DNA of 22,198 nt from Haladaptatiplasma sp964454575 (GTDB taxonomy: Archaea; Thermoplasmatota; Thermoplasmata; Halarchaeoplasmatales; Halarchaeoplasmataceae): the NCBI GenBank assembly GCA_964454575.1, contig CAYVTG010000025.1:1-22198 (forward strand). The letters are read 5' to 3'. This document shows positions 12,921-19,977 of the stretch, in pieces. The translations under genes were made by a program, and so were the position numbers. Under the pieces are notes generated by a model. That model had not been told where the DNA came from, made no database searches, and saw nothing but the letters and a program-made list of their open reading frames with translations. Position 1 is the first letter of the stretch; every line of letters starts with the position of its first letter.

Positions 12921-15900
12921 ATGAAAAAGAATGCTAAAAGTAAAACCGTGCTAAACGCTTTAAAAATAAAGAGATCCGTTACATATCTCATACTGGCACT
13001 GCTGGTCATATCTACATTATCCAGCGCTGCGATATCCGAGAGATCTGTTCAGCCGGAATTGAAGGAAGGAATTGCCGAGCCGATAGTTGAAAGCGATAAC
13101 CAACTACCGGACGAGGATCTGAAGAGTGTGACGCTGCAGCCGAATGCTACAGTAGGCAAAGATAATTTGATCACTACTGAAGCACCTTGGGATGAAGAGA
13201 ATCTAGGAACATATAATGCTTTAATGGTAGGAAACGGCTCATATGATTATAGAACATTGATAGAATTTGAACTACCCGATGACTCTTCTGTTAGGCTCAA
13301 TAGGGCAACTCTTTCCATGTATGCATATAATACATATGGAGATCCAGTCAATATTACAGTTTATCCGTTGATGGAAGAGTGGGTTGAGGGAGAAGGAAAT
13401 CTAGGTACGATTATTCAAGAAGCATCAAATTGGACTTATAGAACAGAATCGGAAAAGTGGAGTAATGGTGGAGCTGAAGGTGATTATGATGAGTCCTATT
13501 CTTCTTATAGAAGGATCGATACGGAAAATATTTGGGTTACCTGGGATGTAACCTCAATAGTTAATGCTTGGATAACAGGGGTGATAGAGAACAACGGCTT
13601 TATTTTAATCTCAAATAATCCAAATCCAGCAGACTACAATTATGTGGATTTTGTATCTAGTGACTATACAGACGCAACTCTCCGCCCTAAACTCACTATA
13701 TCCTATAGTGCTGAGATCGATCCACCGGTTCCGGACCAGACCATGAACGAGGACGACCCAACAAGGACTATCAGTTTGAGAGATAGGGAACATGAAACAT
13801 TGACTAATATCACAGGACCGGAAGATCAGACCAATAATTGGCCCTTCGGTGGCGCGTATAATAATCAAGGTAACGAATTCCATTTCCAAGCTTTATATAC
13901 CAGCGAACAGGTCGGAACTGATGGACAGGTCGATAGAATATCCTTCAAAAGAAATAACGTGTTAAAAACAGGTAATTTTTCAAATTTCCAGATATCATTT
14001 GCCCATACAAGTCTTTCAAATCTAACTACCACCTTCGCATATAATTATATTGGAGACCTAACGGAAGTATTTAAAGCAGAAAACGTAGAATTAAACTCAT
14101 CAAATTGGGATCCATGGATATATTTTAACTTGAATGACAATTTTACCTACGATTCATCTTACAATCTGGTTATCGATATTAAATGGAATGGAGACGGAAA
14201 TCGTACAGTGAGCACTTGGCAAACTAACAACGCTGGTGTAAAACGTGTTTGGGTATGGGACCTAACCAACCCAACAGCATCGGGGTTTAGTGGTATACAC
14301 CCCGTTGTTAAGTTCGAAACAAAGATAGTAAAAGATTTCACCCGCATCAGCGGTCCTGAGCTGAGTGAAAGTATCTGGCCTTTCTATGGGGCAACTCATA
14401 CTCACGGACATGTTCAGATGATTTATACACCCGACCAGGTAGGAGCAGAAGGTAGTATCGATAGGATATCCTTTAAAAAAACTGATTTAGGTGAATGGGC
14501 TAATTATACAGAATTCAATATCTCATTGGCTCACACTAATATCACCGATTTTACAAATCCTTCACCTAACACAGGTTATCTTATAGAGGTTTATCACACA
14601 GACCTTTTGGAAGTCACATCCTCTACTGATCCTTGGTTAACCTTTGATATAAATGATAATTTCACATATGACTCTTCGCATAATCTACTTGTTGATATCG
14701 AATGGTTGAACGGTGATGAAAATCTAGATACCTCGATGACAAACGGTTTAGCCGAACATAGAATATCTTATGAAAGTGATACCGTATCAGGGACGAGTAA
14801 TTATCTACTTGTGGCTAGATTCGAAACGAATATCATTCAGAATACTGTGATTGATAAAGGCAAGGAAGCCCGGAACTATCCCTTTGCCCCAAGTGAAGGT
14901 GAGATGCGTTGTCAGCTACTTTATAACAAAACGTTAATAAAAGAAAAAGGCACCATAGATACACTGAGTTTCCAACCATCTCAAACGACTCCTGATTGGG
15001 CAGTACTAGAGAATTTCAGTATAAGATTGGTTCATACCAAGAACGATACATTAGGAGATGTATTCGACGCAAACCATGTAGATCCGTGGATTGAAGTATT
15101 CAATAGATCATCTTACAATCTATCTACTGTTGGAAGACCTGAGTGGATGAATATCGATATTGACGATGTTTTTGAATATAATGGAGAAGAGAATCTGCTA
15201 ATAGATATACGGTGGAGAGGAGGATATGGCTCGGATAATGCAGTAGGTGTACTAGTAAATACTAGTGTGCCATATTTATCTAGACTCTATCAAACTGATT
15301 ATTCCGCGCATTCTGGAAGTGCATGGGCAACATTAGTCAACCTCCAAGCGACCTTCCTACGTGAAAGATATTATAGTTGGATGGCCTTCAGTTCCGACGA
15401 ATCACTGTTCACCACGGAAACTACAGGTGACTGGCTCGATGGGTGGGACTTGCACATAACACCGCAGCCCGATGCATACGGAACGGGTACTCTAACCCTT
15501 CGATTACATAATAGTCAGGGAAAGGTCGCATTCAATTACATCCAAGTTACCATAAATGCTGTAAACGACCCGCCAGTTCTGTCGGGCGTACCCACGGAGA
15601 TCGAATGCGTGGGCGGTGTGGATTACGTGCTGGATATGGAACCTTACGTTTCGGATATAGACAACATCATCGATGATATGACATTTTTAGAAGACTCCAG
15701 CTACGCAACGGTGGACGGTACAAATATAATCTTCAACTATCCAAATGATGTTTTCGATGAGACCGTTCGGATAACCGTCAGAGATTCAGGTGGTCTTACA
15801 GATCACAGTGATGTGAACGTCACAGTTATCCATCCGCCGGAACTATCGGATATAGATCCGATAGAATGTATCGAAGACGTTGATTACTTGCTTGATATGT

Positions 15901-17111
15901 CGGATCATACGTACGATCCGGACCATGATCTAAGTGAACTCACATTCGATACCAACTCCAGCTACGCCGATGTGGATGGCTATAACATCACGTTCAACTA
16001 TCCTGCCAGTGTTCTAAGCGAGGTAGTGAACATCACGGTCGAGGACCCGGATGGTTTTACTGATTACACCATCCTTCAGGTGACCGTCAAACATCCGCCA
16101 GTGCTATCCGCAATACCCGGCATCGAGTGTACCGAAGACGAAGATTTTATCCTTGATATGTCGCTCTATACATCGGATGCCGACCACGAACTGGATGAAC
16201 TCACATTCGATACTAATTCTACTTTCGCTACGATAAACGGCACACAGATAATATTCAATTACTACGGAGGGATAACCGAAGAATTGGTTAATATCACCGT
16301 AGAAGATCCCGATGGTTTTACGGATTATACGGTCGTCCAAGTAACAGTGATATTAACTGCAGAATATCCCAGCGTTACTTCACACACACCGTCCGGCTCG
16401 GGCGTTTCTCCGCATGCAAATATCGTAGTCGAATTCAGCATGGAGATGGACACGGCTACCGTCGAATCTGCGTTTACATTGATGCGAGATACTACTGAGA
16501 TAACCGGAACATTTTCTTGGAATACCGGTAACACCAGGATGACTTTCGATCCGACCGGCGAACTCGAAGCTGGTAATTATACCGCTACGATAGGTGCAGG
16601 CGCGATAAGTACTGAAGATACTAATCTGATATCTGAATATTCGTGGACCTTCAGCATATCAACAGATGATTCCGACGGCGACGGTATGCCGGATGCTTGG
16701 GAGATAGAACATGGTCTTGATCCCAACGATCCTTCGGATGCTGACGAGGACTCGGACGGCGATGGCGTTAGCAACCTGCAGGAATATCTCGATGGGACAG
16801 ATCCGACAGACCCGACTGATTTCGTGCCAGTGGATGACGAAGACGACGATGATCTAGACGCCGGCGGATTCCCGCTGATGTGGTTATTACTGATCCTCGT
16901 TGCTCTGATCGTGGTGATACTATTAGTGGTGATGATGAAGAAAAAAGGTTCCAAGGAACAGCCACCGATGCAGGAACAGCAGTTCCAGGAGCAGCCATAC
17001 GAAGAGCAGCAGTATCAACAGCCTCCTACACAGGAATCCTACGAAGAAACTCCTCCGCCAGCTCCGGAGGAAGACTTCGTCGGCGAGAATGATATGATAC
17101 CTCCAGAATGA
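12921..17111 (+). CDS. Large multi-domain surface protein with C-terminal membrane anchor
   Basis: 1396 residues, probably exported and anchored in the cell envelope. Order: basic N-terminus with signal-type helix (about 18-37); DNRLRE/CBM96-like domain (about 70-262) with Y-D-Y-R-T-L-I-E-F and NITVYPL; first half of a cadherin-like domain, DPPVPDQTMNEDDPTRTISL (267-286); three related modules of about 170 residues (293-470, 471-640, 641-815); second half of the cadherin-like domain (816-883, ending VNDPP); three Ig-like repeats (884-970, 971-1057, 1058-1144); a Big_5-like domain (1148-1246); a calcium-binding DSDGDG pair (1249-1296); an acidic linker; a membrane helix (1316-1339); and a cytoplasmic tail of 57 residues rich in Gln, Glu, Pro and Tyr. 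Many N-x-S/T sites suggest glycosylation. No catalytic domain is recognisable, so adhesion or glycan binding is inferred. A TATA box and GGTGAG precede the ATG. Confidence 0.87.
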   Translation: MKKNAKSKTVLNALKIKRSVTYLILALLVISTLSSAAISERSVQPELKEGIAEPIVESDNQLPDEDLKSVTLQPNATVGKDNLITTEAPWDEENLGTYNALMVGNGSYDYRTLIEFELPDDSSVRLNRATLSMYAYNTYGDPVNITVYPLMEEWVEGEGNLGTIIQEASNWTYRTESEKWSNGGAEGDYDESYSSYRRIDTENIWVTWDVTSIVNAWITGVIENNGFILISNNPNPADYNYVDFVSSDYTDATLRPKLTISYSAEIDPPVPDQTMNEDDPTRTISLRDREHETLTNITGPEDQTNNWPFGGAYNNQGNEFHFQALYTSEQVGTDGQVDRISFKRNNVLKTGNFSNFQISFAHTSLSNLTTTFAYNYIGDLTEVFKAENVELNSSNWDPWIYFNLNDNFTYDSSYNLVIDIKWNGDGNRTVSTWQTNNAGVKRVWVWDLTNPTASGFSGIHPVVKFETKIVKDFTRISGPELSESIWPFYGATHTHGHVQMIYTPDQVGAEGSIDRISFKKTDLGEWANYTEFNISLAHTNITDFTNPSPNTGYLIEVYHTDLLEVTSSTDPWLTFDINDNFTYDSSHNLLVDIEWLNGDENLDTSMTNGLAEHRISYESDTVSGTSNYLLVARFETNIIQNTVIDKGKEARNYPFAPSEGEMRCQLLYNKTLIKEKGTIDTLSFQPSQTTPDWAVLENFSIRLVHTKNDTLGDVFDANHVDPWIEVFNRSSYNLSTVGRPEWMNIDIDDVFEYNGEENLLIDIRWRGGYGSDNAVGVLVNTSVPYLSRLYQTDYSAHSGSAWATLVNLQATFLRERYYSWMAFSSDESLFTTETTGDWLDGWDLHITPQPDAYGTGTLTLRLHNSQGKVAFNYIQVTINAVNDPPVLSGVPTEIECVGGVDYVLDMEPYVSDIDNIIDDMTFLEDSSYATVDGTNIIFNYPNDVFDETVRITVRDSGGLTDHSDVNVTVIHPPELSDIDPIECIEDVDYLLDMSDHTYDPDHDLSELTFDTNSSYADVDGYNITFNYPASVLSEVVNITVEDPDGFTDYTILQVTVKHPPVLSAIPGIECTEDEDFILDMSLYTSDADHELDELTFDTNSTFATINGTQIIFNYYGGITEELVNITVEDPDGFTDYTVVQVTVILTAEYPSVTSHTPSGSGVSPHANIVVEFSMEMDTATVESAFTLMRDTTEITGTFSWNTGNTRMTFDPTGELEAGNYTATIGAGAISTEDTNLISEYSWTFSISTDDSDGDGMPDAWEIEHGLDPNDPSDADEDSDGDGVSNLQEYLDGTDPTDPTDFVPVDDEDDDDLDAGGFPLMWLLLILVALIVVILLVVMMKKKGSKEQPPMQEQQFQEQPYEEQQYQQPPTQESYEETPPPAPEEDFVGENDMIPPE
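13797..15365 (+). repeat. Three diverged ~170-residue modules inside the surface protein
   Basis: Modules span 13797-14330, 14331-14840 and 14841-15365. Shared landmarks in each: a conserved start (NITGPEDQTNNWPFGGA / RISGPELSESIWPFYGA / VIDKGKEARNYPFAP), then (Q)xLY or MIYTxxQVGxxGxIDRISFK, an SxxFAHT/ISLAHT/IRLVHT strand, DPW(I/L) followed by a DNFTYD or DVFEYN stretch, and a (V/L)(V/L)(I/V)DI(K/E/R)W strand. The third copy is the most diverged. They look like beta-sandwich units of a family I do not recognise. The DNA here is AT-richer than in the C-terminal part (22 and 23 of 60 in 13981-14040 and 14521-14580, against 33 and 35 of 60 in 16381-16440 and 16741-16800). Confidence 0.8.
15570..16352 (+). 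repeat. Three tandem ~87-residue Ig-like repeats in the surface protein
   Basis: Repeat units share the pattern PPxLSxxxxIEC(x)ED(V/E)DYxLDM, followed by D-H-x-L-x-E-LTFDTNSSYA, then ITFNYP and (V)NITVEDPDGFTDYT. Units 2 and 3 are closest to each other (LTFDTNS and the 14-residue NITVEDPDGFTDYT are identical), pointing to a recent duplication; unit 1 has diverged. Each unit keeps one cysteine near its start (Cys896, Cys983 and Cys1070), an unusual regularity. Confidence 0.85.
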
Positions 17112-17145
17112 TCGTTAAGAAGGTACATAAGCAATCACAGATACC

Positions 17146-17508
17146 ATGGGCAGAAGAAGACCATTCGGAGTCACCATACTAGGTCTATACATCATCGTAT
17201 TCGCCATGTTGGCTCTGCTGATTTCATTGAACCACCTGCAGGGATGGGATATCTACACCCCCGATGGTTCTATCAGCGGCATGAGTTCTCTTGCACTAGG
17301 TATCATCTACCTGTTCATCGGTCTGTCACGTCTCGGAGTGGGTATAGGCGTGCTCAATTTAAAGAGAGCCGCATGGAAAGGAGCCTTCATCATCATCTCT
17401 ATAGGTATATTCTTTGACTTGATATATGGCTATACATTTGGTGTGATATTAGGTGTGATAGCACTTCTGTATCTGATGATGATGAAGAACCACTTCAGAT
17501 ACCGGTGA
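17146..17508 (+). CDS. Small polytopic membrane protein of unknown function
   Basis: 120 residues with an N-terminal MGRRRPFG and probably four hydrophobic helices (about 8-27, 47-70, 77-93, 96-112), ending in the basic NHFRYR. No catalytic motif is visible and I do not recognise it. It starts 34 bases after the surface-protein stop on the same strand, so the two may share a transcript; no clear terminator lies between and no strong Shine-Dalgarno precedes the ATG. Its short gap (17509-17554) to the convergent AlkD-like gene holds a palindrome AAGCGCTT but no convincing T-run. Confidence 0.7.
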   Translation: MGRRRPFGVTILGLYIIVFAMLALLISLNHLQGWDIYTPDGSISGMSSLALGIIYLFIGLSRLGVGIGVLNLKRAAWKGAFIIISIGIFFDLIYGYTFGVILGVIALLYLMMMKNHFRYR

Positions 17509-17554
17509 AAAGCGCTTAATTCATAGCTTTCTTTCTCATATCTTCGGGCATCTT

Positions 17555-18157
17555 CTAGATCGAGTACCTCAACGCAGTTCTGGGCATGGTTGCTTTGTTC
17601 TTCATGACGTAATCATAGACTTCATTTCGATACCTTTGACTAGCAACTTTGAGCATCCAGCCGTAGCCTTTCTGCACCAGGTCCTCTTCATCGTGGAACA
17701 GTGCATCGGCCACTTCGAATACTTGTTCGAGATATTTTCCCTTTTTTACACAGTAGACCATGACCACAGCCGCCGCCCGTCGTTTCCACATATTATCAGA
17801 GGAAGTCCACTCTATCACATCGGACACCAGTTCGGGATATTGCAGTATCAGCTCTCCCATGGCATGAGTACACAGATCGTCGCAAGAACCCCAACCCTTC
17901 ACATGGTCATCCAACCATCTTTCGAATCTTCGAAAATCCTCCGGTAGATAGATTTTTTTAAATCTGAAAGCCCATTGGAACGCTATGGTCCTTTGCCTCC
18001 AATCATCATCTTCAAGTAATCGGTCGCATATTCGCAGTATCTCTTCCTTTGGCAACTTTTTTACTTTTCTGTAATACTTTTTGGCTATGGCTCTAACATC
18101 GGGAGTCATGAGATCCGTTGATGCCAGTTCTTCTCGCACATTATGGATCGTGTTCAT
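17555..18157 (-). CDS. AlkD-like HEAT-repeat DNA alkylation repair protein
   Basis: 200-residue all-helical protein of the DNA alkylation repair (AlkD/AlkC, PF08713) group, which flips out alkylated bases without a base-binding pocket. Three landmarks fit: GWGSCDDLCTHAMG (88-101, supplying the acidic residue), WKRRAAAVV (124-132, the conserved Arg), and QKGYGWMLKVAS (162-173, the late Trp). The usual W-D-x-x-D of AlkD is altered to SCDDLC, so glycosylase activity is likely but not certain. It stands alone between convergent and divergent neighbours; the 64-base gap 18158-18221 contains no clear element besides AT-rich sequence. With RNase PH, NreA and the SPL-like gene it adds to the repair genes in this window. 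Confidence 0.82.
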   Translation of the reverse strand: MNTIHNVREELASTDLMTPDVRAIAKKYYRKVKKLPKEEILRICDRLLEDDDWRQRTIAFQWAFRFKKIYLPEDFRRFERWLDDHVKGWGSCDDLCTHAMGELILQYPELVSDVIEWTSSDNMWKRRAAAVVMVYCVKKGKYLEQVFEVADALFHDEEDLVQKGYGWMLKVASQRYRNEVYDYVMKNKATMPRTALRYSI

Positions 18158-18221
18158 TATATAAACCAGAACAGTTCTGACTATTTATTTATAATCATGT
18201 TATCCTCTATGATAGATGTTA

Positions 18222-18809
18222 TCAAAACCATATGGTTCTAGATTCGTATGTAACACCGATTTCTTCACAGATATCAAGTAATCTATTTACTCCTTCCTTT
18301 TCTATCATTAATGCTCCGCTACCAAGCTTCTCACCACGATATTCACCCAGTAGACCTTTGTACTTATCGCCTTTACCATAAACCTTGTAGAGGAATCTGA
18401 CCTTATCTTTGTTTTTCAAACCCTTGAGTTCGTACTTGATGATAGAAAAACAATGTTCTTTGAAGAGATTTTGAGCCTCGAATTCCAGTGGTCGCTCCAA
18501 GAATAGAATTTCTCCTTCCTTGAAGGCCGTGGATACCAGGGCGTCATTCTTGCCAGATTCGATATCGGCGACGGTCATATTGACGAATTGTACGACCTTA
18601 TCTGCTTCATGTGAAAAAACAAGGTGTGTCAGATCGGCACTGTCGAGACGCTCTTTATTCTCGAATATATTCAATATGTCGATGTCAGAGCTTCTACCTT
18701 CTTCTCCCCTGGCCATAGATCCATACAACACAGAACAGATCAGCCCATGAACATTTTTCAATTCAGAAATCAGCGAATCCGGAACTTTTTCCCCACCTTT
18801 TTTATTCAA
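18222..18809 (-). CDS. MNT-type nucleotidyltransferase, probable antitoxin-like member of a two-gene pair
   Basis: About 195 residues. The N-terminal half has the polymerase-beta signature G30SMARGEEGRSSDIDIL with Asp42 and Asp44 (GSx10DxD). The place where a third acidic residue is normally found appears to be Gln74 (VVQFVN), so catalysis may be weak or the residue misaligned. The C-terminal half is helical with KVYGKGDKYKGLLGEYRGEKLGSGAL, an extension longer than in minimal MNT antitoxins. I place the start at TTG (18807-18809): the strong ribosome site AGGAGGTG (816-823 of the 18000s) sits 8 bases upstream inside the partner gene; the GTG at 18816-18818 is part of that site itself. The TTG overlaps the partner stop (TTGAATAA), giving tight coupling. 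Confidence 0.72.
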   Translation of the reverse strand: MNKKGGEKVPDSLISELKNVHGLICSVLYGSMARGEEGRSSDIDILNIFENKERLDSADLTHLVFSHEADKVVQFVNMTVADIESGKNDALVSTAFKEGEILFLERPLEFEAQNLFKEHCFSIIKYELKGLKNKDKVRFLYKVYGKGDKYKGLLGEYRGEKLGSGALMIEKEGVNRLLDICEEIGVTYESRTIWF

Positions 18810-19176
18810 TTTTTTCACCTCCTTGATCTATTTTCATTCCCCATTCTAATTCGAAATGCTTTATGAAGGCGTCCAATATATCAAGCATCTTTTTTGTTTT
18901 TTCACCGTTTTCTCCCAGATACCCTAGATCATTATAGATAGAGAATGCCTCTTGATAAGACGAATATAGAGTCGAATGGTATCTATTACAATACCTGAAT
19001 TCCTGCGGATGGCTTTGTAAATGATTGTCAAATCTTTCCGCGGCATCAGCTTCCAGCATTTGACCGATCGCTTTCACGGCTTCATCGGCGATCACACTTT
19101 TTAGATCCTTTTCCTTAGCAAATTCTACTGCTTTTACCTTCTCTATAATCAGCTTATAGTGTTCTTCGAATCTCAT
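18802..19176 (-). CDS. All-helical protein preceding the nucleotidyltransferase, HEPN-like partner (tentative)
   Basis: 124 residues, almost entirely predicted helical, highly charged and without membrane segments. The gene order (helical protein first, nucleotidyltransferase second, overlapping) is that of HEPN/MNT toxin-antitoxin modules, where the HEPN protein is an RNase with an Rx4-6H motif. A candidate is R61YCNRYH67 (R-x5-H), and EADAAERFD-NH and YSSYQEAFSIYNDLGYLG resemble helical HEPN segments, but similarity is weak. The gene is AT-rich (19 of 60 bases G+C in 18841-18900; the GNAT gene has 34 of 60 in 19321-19380). Two palindromes flank its TATA box (separate entry). What else it could be: an unrelated helical partner of the transferase. 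Confidence 0.55.
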   Translation of the reverse strand: MRFEEHYKLIIEKVKAVEFAKEKDLKSVIADEAVKAIGQMLEADAAERFDNHLQSHPQEFRYCNRYHSTLYSSYQEAFSIYNDLGYLGENGEKTKKMLDILDAFIKHFELEWGMKIDQGGEKIE

Positions 19177-19177
19177 A

Positions 19178-19231
19178 CTAACTTGTTAGAAAATATGCCC
19201 TTACTATATAAAGGTTTCTAACTGATTAGAA
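19178..19231 (-). promoter_or_regulatory. Promoter with two operator-like palindromes around the TATA box
   Basis: CTAAC-TT-GTTAG lies at 19178-19189, touching the start codon at 19176. TTCTAA-CTGA-TTAGAA lies at 19216-19231. Both share the CTAA/TTAG half-site, and their centres are 40 bases apart. On the minus strand CTTTATATAG, a strong TATA box, lies between them (about 19204-19213). A regulator bound at both could block TBP/TFB entry and loop the promoter. This fits autoregulation of the two-gene pair downstream. Confidence 0.6.
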
Positions 19232-19261
19232 TTTTTACGCCTAGCTTGATTTTGCTTATCG

Positions 19262-19750
19262 CTACCTTACCTTCGCATACAGCAAGCAGTCCCTGTACTC
19301 GCCATCGCGTTTGTAGTTCTTTCTGATCAAACCTTCCTTCTGGTACCCGCACTTGACGGCAACCCGCTCGCTGGCCTTGTTCTCAGGCTCTAGCCGAATC
19401 TCGATGCGTACCAGTTCCAATTCTTCGAAAACAAACTTTTCCAGCTGCTTGACTGCTTCAGTGGCGATCCCTTTTCCCCAATGTTTTTCATCTAGGAAGT
19501 ATCCGATCTCACCCATGTGCGGTCGGTGCTGGTCTATCACGATACCACAGGCACCCACGAGTTCGTCTTCGTAGAGGATGGCAAAATTATGCTCCAGGTT
19601 CCTTTTACGCTTCTCGGCGTTCTTCTCCAACCATTCCCGTTCCTCCTCCAAGGATTTGACACTTACCTCGAAGTATTCGAAGTTGGGATTGCTCAATATC
19701 TCAAAGTACCCCTCGGCATCGGAGACCTTCTGGTATCGAAGTCGGACCAT
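19262..19750 (-). CDS. GNAT N-acetyltransferase (RimJ/RimL-like)
   Basis: 162 residues. Motif A, M79GEIGYFLDEKHWGKGIATEAV, contains the acetyl-CoA-binding W-G-K-G-I-A loop. Motif B, N124KASERVAVKCGYQKEGLIR, is of the Rim type, and a typical ending YRDCLLYAKVR completes the fold. RimJ/RimL relatives acetylate protein N-termini or small molecules; the substrate cannot be read from sequence. The ATG at 19748-19750 is preceded by ATTAAAATACC near 19771-19781 on the minus strand, with spacing for a leaderless transcript. It is followed by the divergent space to the two-gene toxin-antitoxin-like pair. Confidence 0.92.
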   Translation of the reverse strand: MVRLRYQKVSDAEGYFEILSNPNFEYFEVSVKSLEEEREWLEKNAEKRKRNLEHNFAILYEDELVGACGIVIDQHRPHMGEIGYFLDEKHWGKGIATEAVKQLEKFVFEELELVRIEIRLEPENKASERVAVKCGYQKEGLIRKNYKRDGEYRDCLLYAKVR

Positions 19751-19830
19751 GTATTGGGATATGATAAGTGGGTATTTTAATTTGTGATTGAATCAACGCT
19801 GTCTAGATGATAATGTTAAACTAACTCTGC

Positions 19831-19866
19831 AACTTACTCGTGGGTAAGTTACTCTAGAGTAAAAAA
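19831..19866. promoter_or_regulatory. Adjacent hairpin and 10-bp palindrome in the 227-base intergenic region
   Basis: AACTTAC (19831-19837) and GTAAGTT (19844-19850) form a perfect 7-base stem with a 6-base loop, immediately followed by the perfect palindrome ACTCTAGAGT (19851-19860) and six A (19861-19866). The order hairpin-then-A-run is not a terminator for either strand in the genes around it. A tandem operator is the better guess. The rest of 19751-19977 holds the two divergent promoters. Confidence 0.4.
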
Positions 19867-19926
19867 GTGTATACCTGTTTTTATGGGAGAATACGTGTAA
19901 ACCATTTCTCTTGGATGACGTAAGAG

Positions 19927-19967
19927 ATCTGATGATATTACAAAACCTTTTTAGCATTTCATCAGAT
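19927..19967 (+). promoter_or_regulatory. 9-base inverted repeat bracketing the promoter of the saccharopine dehydrogenase-like gene
   Basis: ATCTGATGA (19927-19935) and TCATCAGAT (19959-19967) are exact reverse complements with a 23-base spacer. The TATA-like CTTTTTAG of the spacer is about 26 bases before the ATG at 19978, with no Shine-Dalgarno, so the transcript is probably leaderless and the arms flank the TATA box. A dimeric repressor bound here would block the promoter. Confidence 0.45.
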
Positions 19968-19977
19968 ATTCCCTAAG

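Noticed and set aside
12800..13009. 70-residue N-terminal extension of the DppA frame
   Set aside because: The extension covers the promoter and shows no homology; MKYMFSVD is the family start with metal ligands at Asp8 and Glu10, and a TATA box precedes it.
16577..16998. Long Ser-rich antisense ORFs over the surface-protein C-terminus
   Set aside because: Low-complexity shadows produced by the DSDGDG and Gln/Glu/Pro-rich coding sequence.
18810..18818. GTG start of the nucleotidyltransferase
   Set aside because: The GTG is the last part of the AGGAGGTG ribosome site that serves the TTG 9 bases downstream.
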